Of a stretch of 43,270 nt of DNA, positions 1-8,500 are shown in pieces. The position numbers and the translations under genes were made by a program. The notes below the pieces were generated by a model. It was not told the origin of the DNA. It ran no database searches and saw nothing but the letters and a program-made list of their open reading frames with translations. Within the stretch, counting starts at the first letter, position 1. Each line of letters opens with the position of its first letter. Source of the DNA: Chloroflexota bacterium (GTDB lineage Bacteria; Chloroflexota; Anaerolineae; UBA4142); assembly GCA_016215025.1 (NCBI GenBank), contig JACRMI010000100.1:1-43270 (forward strand), in the 5' to 3' direction.

Positions 1-1
1 T

Positions 2-388
2 GCTCTGGCCGATAGTAACGCTTGGGAACTTCGGAATTGTCTTTGGCTCGTCTCATCCACACACCTTTGCGTCGTAGGGTTCTTGAGAACCCATTATACC
101 GCATCAGAGGCGTGTAGGTGGAATTTTGCGGTTACTGTTATTGAAGATGGACGAGACAGCGGAGGGCTGACGGTGATCGATACAAAGCGGGATGAAGTAA
201 TAAAAGAGTTGCCGATTGCCACGTCTGACTTTGCCAGTATGGGTATGGCGACCTCGCAGGAATTATATGTGAGCGGCTTACGGATTATCGATACCAGGGA
301 AGATAAATTGATTCTTGAACCTAAGGGAGATCGAGACGTCACCGGAATAAGAAGTTTCTATGCGCTGGCTGGTGTCTGGAAGCGTTAA
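2..388 (+). CDS. C-terminal fragment of a YVTN-like beta-propeller protein (5' end outside window)
   Basis: The frame is open from the left edge to a TAA at 386-388, so only the C-terminus is here. The segment reading GLTVIDTKRDEVIKELPI, and about 30 residues later a second LRIIDTREDKLI, matches the pattern of YVTN/WD-like propeller blades (xxVIDTxxxxVI). That is the only family signal. The first ~40 residues (positions 2-120) do not look like propeller and are Cys/Trp-rich, so a frameshift before position ~120 is possible. Function not assignable; propellers of this type are often exported binding proteins. No signal peptide can be seen because the start is missing. Confidence 0.5.
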   Translation, partial: ALADSNAWELRNCLWLVSSTHLCVVGFLRTHYTASEACRWNFAVTVIEDGRDSGGLTVIDTKRDEVIKELPIATSDFASMGMATSQELYVSGLRIIDTREDKLILEPKGDRDVTGIRSFYALAGVWKR

Positions 389-457
389 CGAACAAAAAGT
401 AAAAGTTATTCCGAGCAACTGTTGAAAAATGTACCACATCTATTCAAGGAGATGATT

Positions 458-763
458 GTGAAGAAGCTAATTTTGAATTTGGTAGCTGCAAGTGTGGTGG
501 TTGTGATTTTGCTAGGATTAGGTAGCAATTTTGTGCTGGCACAACATGGGAGTATTTTGACCCCGACTCCTACCCCCATTTTTCCAGTATCTCTGCCGCC
601 AGCGCCAGGAACGCGTGTTCAAGTGAACGACGACTTGTTTCTTGTAACAGATGAATGTGGTGCTCCTGATTTTGTCGATCATTTAGGCAATCACGTTGAT
701 GTATTTTCCAAAGACACCAATACAATCAACAAGCGTCCGGTTCCATTACCCAGACCTTACTAA
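458..763 (+). CDS. Exported protein, N-terminal part (signal peptide + Pro/Thr linker), ends at an in-frame TAA
   Basis: GTG at 458 is preferred because AAGGAG (446-451) lies 6 bases upstream; the ATG at 452 directly abuts that ribosome binding site. The product (101 aa) begins KKLILNL and has a hydrophobic stretch (about residues 6-24) ending near VLAQ, a convincing Sec signal peptide, followed by a TPTPTP linker as in many exported Chloroflexota proteins. It ends PLPRPY-TAA at 761-763. The same frame continues without another stop through 764-1885, which encodes the enzymatic and PA14 regions. I read this as the 5' part of one gene interrupted by a stop; two separate genes is the alternative but the downstream part has no ribosome binding site. 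Confidence 0.6.
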   Translation: MKKLILNLVAASVVVVILLGLGSNFVLAQHGSILTPTPTPIFPVSLPPAPGTRVQVNDDLFLVTDECGAPDFVDHLGNHVDVFSKDTNTINKRPVPLPRPY

Positions 764-874
764 AGTCCATGCAAGACAATTGGAGTCAGTAGAGTTCAGG
801 CAGCAAAAGCGGCAGCAGCAACCAATGCTCTTCATACATTAACTGTCCCTTGGGGAACATTCAATCGTGGATAC

Positions 875-1885
875 GTGTTACTGCCAAGAGACTTGAACAC
901 TGTAGCAGGACAATTGGTCTCTCAGTTTTCAACCTATACCCATGCAGGTTTTCACTGGAGTATTGATCAAGTTTTTGATTCAAATTCTGGAGAAGGAGTG
1001 AAGATCAAGCCAAATACTCCTTACAAGGCATTTGAAATCTTGGTTTCCTTGTACTATCCCGATAGCAATGTTGGAGTCCAGGCGACTGAACATACTGAAA
1101 CCCTTTATACTGGTCGTCCGTACATTAATCTCTTTGCCCCCTGGGAATTCTGCGACAAATGGACGACGGACAGGTTCTATTGTAGTCAGTTGGTTTGGCG
1201 CGGTTATTACGATCAAGGTGTTGATCTGGACAGTAATACCCGCCAGGTTGGTATGTGTGTCCTCGACCCCTATGCCCCAGTTTTTCCTGATGATATTTAT
1301 GGCTCATATGAACTTGGTCTTAACTGGGATAGCACTTATGAAATGACCTGCACCGATCCTAACTATCCATGGAAAGGTGACTACTACGATAATCCCACGT
1401 TAACTGGGTCATCGTTACTGACTTACTGTGACGAAGCAATAGATTTTAATTGGGGACAAGGCTCTCCCAGTGGTAGTCTGCCAATAGACAATTTTTCCGT
1501 TTACTGGACACGCATGGTATCTTTACCCCCAGGGTTCTATCGCTTTCATTTGGCAGGTGATGATGGTTTTGAACTGTACGTCGATGGTGACAGAATCATC
1601 AATGAATGGCACGACCAAAGCCGAACTGAATATACGGCGGATCGTTATCTGAATGGTGGAAATCACGAGATCGAGATTTTTTATTATGAACATGTTTATG
1701 ACGCCAGCATAAGTTTTTGGTGGGAGCCAATCAACAAAAACTTTTTGCCTCTTATCTTGAATGACGGCACATACTATGGTTTCGGTCCAACAACACCAAC
1801 ACCGCCCTCAAAGTCGCGACCTACAGTAACGCCAACATCGCCAGCGAAATTAGTACCCACTCCTACTCGTCCTCCATATCCGTAA
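875..1885 (+). CDS. Permuted papain (YiiX/NlpC-P60-like) domain + PA14-like domain, C-terminal part of the interrupted gene
   Basis: In frame with 458-763. The first possible start after the TAA is GTG 875, without a ribosome binding site, and the frame is open from 764. Around 764-880 there is an Ala-rich helix (RVQAAKAAAATNA), then THAGFHW (candidate His) and DRFYCSQLVWRGY (candidate catalytic Cys), the order seen in permuted papain-like amidases (YiiX family). Residues ~165-285 resemble a PA14 carbohydrate-binding fold (GDDGFELYVDGDRIINEW). The C-terminus has FLPLIL and a Thr/Pro-rich tail. Likely a secreted or surface cell-wall-type hydrolase if the stop is an error or is suppressed; otherwise a pseudogene. 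Domain calls are by motif only. Confidence 0.55.
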   Translation: MLLPRDLNTVAGQLVSQFSTYTHAGFHWSIDQVFDSNSGEGVKIKPNTPYKAFEILVSLYYPDSNVGVQATEHTETLYTGRPYINLFAPWEFCDKWTTDRFYCSQLVWRGYYDQGVDLDSNTRQVGMCVLDPYAPVFPDDIYGSYELGLNWDSTYEMTCTDPNYPWKGDYYDNPTLTGSSLLTYCDEAIDFNWGQGSPSGSLPIDNFSVYWTRMVSLPPGFYRFHLAGDDGFELYVDGDRIINEWHDQSRTEYTADRYLNGGNHEIEIFYYEHVYDASISFWWEPINKNFLPLILNDGTYYGFGPTTPTPPSKSRPTVTPTSPAKLVPTPTRPPYP

Positions 1886-1960
1886 TATGAGAGGGAATGT
1901 GAGTTGAGTTGTCGCCCTGTTAATTCAGTTTTCTAGCGTGGACTATCATTGAATGATCCC

Positions 1961-1995
1961 GTGCGATGCACTAGCAAATGCATCGCACTTTTTTT
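1961..1995 (+). terminator. Intrinsic terminator after the PA14 protein gene
   Basis: Perfect 10-bp stem GTGCGATGCA / TGCATCGCAC (1961-1970 and 1979-1988), 8-base loop, then seven T. It shares the TGCGAYRCAC core with the hairpins at 9836-9882 and 30290-30335. Confidence 0.85.
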
Positions 1996-2095
1996 GTGAC
2001 CATTAGCATCGCAGATATTTCTAATTACTGAACACTTCCCAGCGAATTCCCCGCACAATCGACGGATATAGCCCAAATTGTACATTGTAAACAAA

Positions 2096-2124
2096 TAGAC
2101 ATTGTATTAAATTAGTGTTAAACT
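2096..2124 (+). promoter_or_regulatory. Possible sigma-70-like promoter for the Roadblock/ODP cluster
   Basis: TAGACA (2096-2101), 17-base spacer, TAAACT (2119-2124) in an AT-rich stretch just before the first Roadblock gene. The implied leader is only ~13 bases, so the true start could use another -10 in this AT-rich stretch. Confidence 0.3.
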
Positions 2125-2143
2125 CGTTTGGGAAGGGAGGCGT

Positions 2144-2533
2144 ATGCAAGTTCAAGAGATTTTGAATCAGATGGTGCAAGAACATCATTTTCTCTCGGCT
2201 GTGCTAACCGATTCCTCCGGCTTCCCACTCGCATCAGCGGCTTGCGAGACCGCCGAAGTCTCGGCGGCGATTGCGCTGCAACTCCAGCGTGTTGCCGAAA
2301 GCGCGCGCAACCGCGTGGGTATGAAGACGATGAACGAGATTTCCATGTTCGACGATAGTGGGCATCGATGGGTCTATCGCCCGTTTAGTATCGACAAGCA
2401 CGATCTGGTTCTGGCGGTTAGTGTGCCGCCCAACATTTCCTATCGGCGTGCGACGACTCAAGCCATCCGACAAATTCGGGAGACTTGGGCCTTCGGCGAA
2501 GCAAGCCGTTCATTCCAAAAAATCACCTCATAG
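2144..2533 (+). CDS. Roadblock/LC7 domain protein
   Basis: 129 aa, one Roadblock/LC7 domain across roughly residues 5-110 (VQEILNQMVQEHHFLSAVLT, then DSSGFPLAS). The start is fixed by GGGAGG just upstream of ATG 2144. Roadblock/LC7 proteins such as MglB are dimers that act as GTPase-activating or scaffold partners of small Ras-like GTPases; no GTPase gene is present in this window. It is the first gene of a same-strand cluster of five. It is divergent from the two other Roadblock domains here, which closely resemble each other. Cytoplasmic; no membrane segment. Confidence 0.75.
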   Translation: MQVQEILNQMVQEHHFLSAVLTDSSGFPLASAACETAEVSAAIALQLQRVAESARNRVGMKTMNEISMFDDSGHRWVYRPFSIDKHDLVLAVSVPPNISYRRATTQAIRQIRETWAFGEASRSFQKITS

Positions 2534-2548
2534 GTGAGAGGTTCGGCG

Positions 2549-3247
2549 ATGGCGCTCAGTGGTAGTCTCAGCGATGTTTTCTTTGGCGACTTGATCCAAT
2601 TATATTGCCAACCGCGCAGTCGTGCTCGATTGACGGCGCGGCATGGCAAGGATCAAGTCGTTATCTATTTCAACGATGGCGAGTTGGTCCACGCTGAGTC
2701 GCGTCAGTCTGAAGGCGTGGAAGCTGTTTACGAATTGGCGTGTTGGGACAATGGCGATTTTCTCGTCGAACAAGGCATACCATCCCCCAAGGTCACTATC
2801 GACGCACCCTGGTCATCCATCTTGATGGAAGCTGTGCGCTTGCGTGATGAAAGTGCAATCGATTCTCCCTCACCGTTTACATCCGCTCCATCGATTCTTC
2901 AATCATTGCACGAAATGCTTATCGAATCGTCATTTGAAGGACTCGTCGCTATCAATCGCAATGGCGTGGTGCTGGCAGCCGAACTGCCGGGCAGCTTGGA
3001 GGCGTCCCGCGTCGGCGCGATTGCCACTAGCATCTTGAATTTGTCGGATCGATCGGTGGGACAATTGGCGCGCGGTAAATTTCAACAGACGCTGATTCAA
3101 GGCGCGACCGGTGATCTAATCATCACCTTTGCCGGATCGAATGCGATTTTGGTCGCGTTGGCAGATCACTCGATTAATCTGGGTATGGCGTTTCTGGAAG
3201 CGCGCCATTGCGCGCAAAAGCTCGCCGAACTCATCGATGAATTGTAA
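2549..3247 (+). CDS. DUF4388 + Roadblock/LC7 two-domain protein
   Basis: 232 aa. ATG 2549 is chosen over GTG 2534 because TGAGAGG (2535-2541) sits 7 bases before it and MALSGSLSDVFFGDLIQL is the usual start of a DUF4388 (PatA-like N-terminal) domain, residues ~1-95. A Ser/Pro linker leads to a Roadblock/LC7 domain (~115-232) with the string ARGKFQQTLIQG. This Roadblock part is clearly paralogous to 4158-4538. DUF4388 often sits in proteins of two-component or gliding-type regulation. The gene follows the first Roadblock stop (2533) by 15 bases and precedes the ODP-like gene 3293-4054, suggesting one operon. Role inferred: signalling adaptor. Confidence 0.8.
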   Translation: MALSGSLSDVFFGDLIQLYCQPRSRARLTARHGKDQVVIYFNDGELVHAESRQSEGVEAVYELACWDNGDFLVEQGIPSPKVTIDAPWSSILMEAVRLRDESAIDSPSPFTSAPSILQSLHEMLIESSFEGLVAINRNGVVLAAELPGSLEASRVGAIATSILNLSDRSVGQLARGKFQQTLIQGATGDLIITFAGSNAILVALADHSINLGMAFLEARHCAQKLAELIDEL

Positions 3248-3251
3248 CGTT

Positions 3252-3272
3252 GGGCAATTCTCCAAATTGCCC
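3252..3272 (+). other. Small perfect hairpin between Roadblock and ODP genes
   Basis: GGGCAATT / AATTGCCC with a 5-base loop, no T tract, 20 bases before ATG 3293. Possibly an mRNA processing or stability element within the operon. Confidence 0.4.
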
Positions 3273-3292
3273 TACATTGCCGAAGGAGTCAA

Positions 3293-4054
3293 ATGCCGTC
3301 GCAAACTTTATTTGACGATGCCGATCACAAAAATATTCTGCTCGAAGATTTCACGATTGGGCTGATGGTGCAATCGAATCAACATGTCATTATGCACAAA
3401 GACAAGGCGATGCTCTTGGATCCGGGCGGACACAAAGTCTATCCGAACGCGCTTGGAGAACTGTCCTCACTTATGCCGACGAACAGCTTGACATACCTGT
3501 TTTTTTCTCACCAAGACCCCGACGTGATTGCGGCGGCGAATGCGTGGTTGATGGTCACCGAAGCGCAAGCGTTATTGCCCCAAGTATGGACGCGTTTTCT
3601 CATGCACTTTGGCGTAGATGACATGATGGCGCATCGCATTACGGCCATTCCGGACGACGGGATGATTGTCGATTTAGCGGGCTGCGAGTTGTTGATTATC
3701 CCTGCGCATTTTCTTCACTCGCCTGGCAACTTCCAAGTGTACGATCCGGTCTCGAAAATTTTATACTCTGGCGATTTGGGCGCATCGCTAGGAGTGAATT
3801 ATACCGTCGTGCCAGATTTCGATGCGCACATTCCATGCATGGAGAATTTTCATCGCCGCTATATGGCGTCGAGAGGGATGCTGCGGGCGTGGGCGCGCAT
3901 GGTCAAGCAGCTCGACATCGAAATGATTGCGCCGCAGCATGGTGCTGTCTTTGCGACCAAGGAACACGTCGGTCGCTTGATCGAGTGGCTGGAACATTTA
4001 TCGTGTGGCATAAACCTGATCGGCAAAAAATATAAACTGCCAGTAAAAAAATAG
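3293..4054 (+). CDS. MBL-fold di-iron protein, flavodiiron/ODP-like, single domain (copy 1)
   Basis: 253 aa with GAAGGAG before ATG 3293. It has the metallo-beta-lactamase fold of the oxygen-binding di-iron (ODP) part of flavodiiron proteins, with no flavodoxin domain: LLDPGGHKVY (42-50), FSHQDPDV (H73, D75, D77), PAHFLHSPGN (H139), YSGDLGAS (D161) and PQHG (H216). Compared with the family motif HxExDH, the Glu is Asp and the second His is Val78. Stand-alone ODP proteins are known as oxygen/iron sensors in chemotaxis, and flavodiiron proteins reduce O2 or NO. Pairing with Roadblock proteins and absence of an electron-carrier domain favour a sensory role (inference). Close paralogue of 4552-5307. 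Confidence 0.85.
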   Translation: MPSQTLFDDADHKNILLEDFTIGLMVQSNQHVIMHKDKAMLLDPGGHKVYPNALGELSSLMPTNSLTYLFFSHQDPDVIAAANAWLMVTEAQALLPQVWTRFLMHFGVDDMMAHRITAIPDDGMIVDLAGCELLIIPAHFLHSPGNFQVYDPVSKILYSGDLGASLGVNYTVVPDFDAHIPCMENFHRRYMASRGMLRAWARMVKQLDIEMIAPQHGAVFATKEHVGRLIEWLEHLSCGINLIGKKYKLPVKK

Positions 4055-4060
4055 AAACCA

Positions 4061-4138
4061 GGTTCTATAGAAACCCGTTTTCTCGATCGACATTCAAATT
4101 AAATCGGAGACGCATTCAAGAAAACGGGTTTCTGAACC
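4061..4138. repeat. Inverted repeat with 15-bp arms (GAAACCC family, copy 1)
   Basis: AGAAACCCGTTTTCT (4069-4083) and its exact reverse complement (4119-4133) enclose 35 bases; GGTTC / GAACC extend the structure outward. It lies inside the ODP/Roadblock cluster between stop 4054 and ATG 4158, where it could fold in the mRNA. A second, slightly diverged copy is at 27364-27424. Confidence 0.75.
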
Positions 4139-4157
4139 AGCAAAGGAGAATTCATCG

Positions 4158-4538
4158 ATGACGGCTCCCATGAAACGGAGCGACCGCTTGGCGCAAACGC
4201 TTCGTCAATTAGTCGGCAACTCTATTGATATTCGCGGCGTTGCCGTGATTAGTTTGGATGGCTTGGTGATTGCAGCGCATCTGCCAAGCGAGATGGACCA
4301 ATTGCGCGTCGGCGCGGTCGCTGCCAGCATTCTGAATCTGTCGGGACGCTCAGTGGTGCAATTGGCGCGCGGCGAATTTCAACAAACGTTGATCCAAGGT
4401 ACCGAAGGCAATGTCATCCTCACCTACGCCGGCAAGAACGCGACGTTTGTGGCATTGACCGAAAGAGGGATTAACCTTGGGATGGCATTCTTGGAAGCCC
4501 GCGAAGGCGCTCAGCGCGTAGCCGAAGTGTTGAGCTAG
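4158..4538 (+). CDS. Roadblock/LC7 domain protein, paralogue of the preceding fused domain
   Basis: 126 aa, one Roadblock/LC7 domain (~residues 8-120). AAAGGAG (4142-4148) supports ATG 4158. It shares long identical stretches with the C-terminal domain of 2549-3247 (for example QLARG.FQQTLIQG and INLGMAFLEAR), but lacks the DUF4388 domain. It stands 13 bases before its own ODP-like partner (4552), repeating the Roadblock-ODP gene order of 2549-4054; the pair therefore arose by tandem duplication with loss or gain of DUF4388. Probable homo- or heterodimer; may link the di-iron protein to a downstream effector (inference). Confidence 0.8.
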   Translation: MTAPMKRSDRLAQTLRQLVGNSIDIRGVAVISLDGLVIAAHLPSEMDQLRVGAVAASILNLSGRSVVQLARGEFQQTLIQGTEGNVILTYAGKNATFVALTERGINLGMAFLEAREGAQRVAEVLS

Positions 4539-4551
4539 GAAAGAAATTCAT

Positions 4552-5307
4552 ATGCCAACGCAAACTTTTTTCAAGAATGTAGAACACAAGAATATTCTGC
4601 TCGAAGACTTTACCATCGGGCTGATGGTCCAATCGAATCAGCATGTTATCGTGCATCAAGACCATGCCATGGTGTTGGACCCTGGTGGACACAAGGTCTA
4701 TGCCGCTGCGCTCGCCGAGATCGATGCCATTGCGCCGACCAGTTCGCTCGATTATTTGTTTTTCTCGCACCAAGACCCAGATATTATCGCGGCTGCCAAC
4801 GGCTGGCTGATGGTCACCGAAGCTAAGGCGTTGATACCGCAAGTGTGGACGCGTTTTCTCATGCACTTTGGCGTGGACGACATGATGGCAGACCGCATCA
4901 TCGGCATCGCCGACGAGGGTATGCGCGTCAATCTAGGCGATTGCGAGTTGTTGATTCTACCTGCGCATTTTCTGCACTCGCCAGGTAACTTTCAAGTATA
5001 CGATCCGGTCTCCAAGATTTTGTACTCGGGCGATTTGGGCGCATCATTAGGCATGACGTACACCGTCGTTCCTAATTTCGACGAACACTTGCAATACATG
5101 ACGGGTTTTCATAAGCGTTACATCACGTCAAATAAAGCGTTGCGAGCGTGGGTAGCAATGGTCAAGCAATTGGACATCGACATGATTCTGCCGCAGCATG
5201 GCGCTGCTTTTGCGACCAAGGAACATGTGGCGCGGTTCATCGCGTGGCTGGAAGAGTTGCCTTGTGGCGTTGATTTGTTGCCTGAGCAGTTTAGTTTGCC
5301 AAAGTAA
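4552..5307 (+). CDS. MBL-fold di-iron protein, flavodiiron/ODP-like, single domain (copy 2)
   Basis: 251 aa, ligand positions identical in number to copy 1: H73, D75, D77 (HQDPD, followed by Ile78 instead of His), H139, D161, H216. Differences from copy 1 concentrate at the N-terminus, in scattered surface positions and in the C-terminal ~15 residues. No flavodoxin or rubredoxin domain and no signal peptide, so a cytoplasmic di-iron (or other dinuclear metal) protein. A hydrolase activity is unlikely because the HxHxDH Zn motif of true hydrolases is absent. Conservation of all remaining ligands in both copies argues that metal binding is kept. Confidence 0.85.
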   Translation: MPTQTFFKNVEHKNILLEDFTIGLMVQSNQHVIVHQDHAMVLDPGGHKVYAAALAEIDAIAPTSSLDYLFFSHQDPDIIAAANGWLMVTEAKALIPQVWTRFLMHFGVDDMMADRIIGIADEGMRVNLGDCELLILPAHFLHSPGNFQVYDPVSKILYSGDLGASLGMTYTVVPNFDEHLQYMTGFHKRYITSNKALRAWVAMVKQLDIDMILPQHGAAFATKEHVARFIAWLEELPCGVDLLPEQFSLPK

Positions 5308-5327
5308 ACGGTACGATTTTCCTGGCA

Positions 5328-5374
5328 AAGGGCGGAGAGTTTCAGTTCTAGACTGTGCTTCGCCCTTACTTTTT
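5328..5374 (+). terminator. Probable terminator after the Roadblock/ODP cluster
   Basis: AAGGGCG (5328-5334) pairs with CGCCCTT (5361-5367) across a long loop, followed by AC and a T5 run. Flanking GGCAAA / TTTGCC can extend it. The large loop makes this only moderately convincing. Confidence 0.4.
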
Positions 5375-5505
5375 GTTTGCCCTGAAACACGCGAGTAGAA
5401 TAACATCCAGCTGATTAGTGAATCATACCGCCAAGAATGTGTTCACCTGTGGAGTGAAAAACAGCCACTAAAGTGCAATCTAGGTAAGCAATTAAAGGTG
5501 AAACA

Positions 5506-8500
5506 ATGAATGCTGCTCGGCTTCTCATTGTTGAAGACGATCCTAGCTTAGCTCTTTTTCTTAAAGAAACACTTGTTGGACTTGGCTATTCCGAAATCAA
5601 CATTGCAACCACGGGCGAACAAGCCGTAAATTCGGCGCTCGCTTACAAGCCCAATGCAATTTTGATCGAGGCGCGTTTGCCTGGTGACTTGAGCGGTGTT
5701 CAAGCGGTTCAGCTCATTCATCAACAGATCGATGTGCCGGTCATTTTCTTGACGGCGTACACCGACGAATCACTGTTGCAGCAAGCGAAGTTTTCCGGTG
5801 CGTCTGCGTATCTATCCAAGCCGGTGCGCGAACGCGAGGTCGCGGCGATCTTGGATTTGGTGCTGTCCAAACATGCAAGTGATCGACGGCTCCAGCACCT
5901 CAATCAAGTCTTGCGCTCCGTGCGCGACATCAATCAACTCATCACCCACGAACACCACTCACAACGGCTTCTCGAATCTTCGTGCCAGATTTTGGTGCGA
6001 ACGCGCGGCTATCGCTTTGTCTGGATCGGCATTATGAGTGGCACAGAACTTGAACCCACGGCATTCGCCGGAGAAGGCAAACGCTTTATCGACAAAATCG
6101 GAGCAGCTCCAAATCGTGAATTGCGCAAGTCGTTGCCAGGGATGCAAGCCCTGGCAACCCGACAACCCATCGTTTGTCATGATATGTTGCAAGCAGATTA
6201 TTTCGCGTCTTGGCGGGATGAGGTGGAGCGGGCGCAGTTCCAAAGCACCGTGTCGGTCCCGATGCAACATAATGGAAACCTATTTGGCATACTGAATGTC
6301 TATGCGGATCAAACCAATATCTTTGACAAGGAAGAAGTCGATTTGTTGGTTGAGTTGGCGAGCGATCTGGCATTTGGTCTAAAGACAATTGAAGAACAAG
6401 CGGAGCGTAAACGGGTAGAGCAAGCGTTAAGTGAGAGCCAAGAGCGCTTTCGCCTAGCGATTGAAGCATCGGGCGCGGTGCCGTATCGTCACGATTTCAT
6501 GACCGATACCTATACTTTTATCGGTGAAGGTATTTTTGCGCTCACGGGATATACGGCGCAAGAAATGACACCTGCCTTGTATGGCTCGTTAGAACGTGAG
6601 ATTGAAATGATGGGTGAAACGGCGCAGCTTGATCCCAAGACCGCCGGGAAATTCATGAAGGAAGGTCTAATTACTCAATGGCACTGCGATAGTCGGATCG
6701 TGAGGCGTGACGGCGAAACCCGTTGGATCGCAGATGCCTCTACGCTGATTCGTAACGAGCAAGGCAAAGCAATTGGCTCCATTGGCTTTTTGCAAGACAT
6801 TACCGAGCGTAAGCGCGCTGAGCAGGCACTTTATGAGAGCGAGGAGAAATTTCGTAGTTTAATCGAACAATCGTCGGAAGGTGTCTTGCTGATCGATGAG
6901 AACGGCGATGTGATCGAGTTCAACAAGGCGGGCGAAACTCTTACCGGCGTCAAACGTCAAGACGTCTTGGGTTTGCCTTACACCAATTTGGTGATGCGGT
7001 TGCTCCCGCCTGAACGTCGGACTCTTCAACTGCTTGAACAGATTCAAGCTCAGCTCAAGCAAGCGCAGAGCACCGGCAAGTCGCCGGTGTTCGAACACCT
7101 TATAGAGCGAGACCTGCCCAATGAAAACCGTTTTATTCAGCAAACGCTTTTCCCGATCAAGACTGAAAAGGGTTATCGCCTTGCCTCATTGACGCGGGAT
7201 GTAACTGAGCATAAACGTGCTGAACAGGCGCTGCGTGAAAGCGAAGAACGATTCCGCAGTTTCGTCGAACACACGTCGGAATGGATTTTCATGACCGACG
7301 AACAGGGCATCGTTGTTCAATGGAACCGGGCAGGCGAGGTCATGACCTGGTTACCACGCGAAGAGGTGATAGGCAAACCCGTGTGGGATGTTCAGTTCCG
7401 GCTCGTCTCCGAGGCGCACCGGACGCCTGAAATGTATAATCGAATCAAGTCGGTGTTTTTGGAAACGCTAATGACCGGTTCATCGGAAATTGTGAGTCGC
7501 GTCCGGGAACACCAGTTCAATCGTGCGGATGGCGTGCCGCAAGTTGTCGAACAATATCTTTTTACAATCAAGACGGCGAAGGGTTATTGGCTGATGGGAG
7601 TCTCGCGCGACATCACCGCTCCCAAGCGCGCCGAGGCCGAGTTGCTCAAACGTTCCCAACAACTCGAAGCGTTGCGCCAGATCAGCTTGGAACTAACGGT
7701 CGAGCTTGAGCTTGACGTGTTGCTTCAATCGATTGCGCAGCGTGCCATTCCGTTGATTCAGGCAGAAACATGCAGTTGCTATCTCTTACGTGAAGAGCGC
7801 CAAGAATTGGAACGAGTGGTTTTGATTGGGGGATTCGCCAATCCACAAAACAAGCCTACTCGTAAACGGGGTGAAGGGCTGATCGGTAAAGTGTGGGAGC
7901 GGGGTGAACCAATTCTCGTGAACGATTATCAAAAATGGGGCGAAGGCAGACCGGTGTACAGTGGACTAGAACCGCGCGCCGTCATGGGAGTCCCGATTCG
8001 TCGGGGTGAAAAATTTTTAGGCGTTTTGACTTTGACTGCCAAGGTTCCCCGTACCTTTTCTCGGTCCGAGCTTGAACTGGTGAGTTTGTTTGCCGATCAA
8101 GCGGCTATAGCGATTCAAAACGCGTGGCTCTTTGAGCAGGCGCAACAAGAACTTGCTGAGCGCAAGCGTGCCGAAGCGGAGATCCGACATCGCATCGAGC
8201 AAATCGAAACGCTGCACCAATCGGCGTTACACATTCAACAGCAGCTTGATCCGGATCGGATTTATACGGCGGCATGTGCTGAACTGCGGCACTTTGGCTC
8301 ATTTGCCAGCGTATTTAAAGTGCGTGAGGACGGATGGATCGAGCACAGTTACTCTTCGATGGACGATGAATCTCTCCGTTCCTATGTTGAGCGTTTTGGA
8401 GATCGCTCGCTCAATTTTGCGCTGCCGCTTGCGACGATGCCTGGCGGAGCCGATGTCTGGTTGTCTAGCGTAAATATCCTCAATACTGCTGAACTGCCCG

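Noticed and set aside
3293..5307. MBL-fold genes as beta-lactamases or quorum-quenching lactonases
   Set aside because: HxHxDH zinc motif is absent; the HxDxD...H...D...H order matches the flavodiiron/ODP group.
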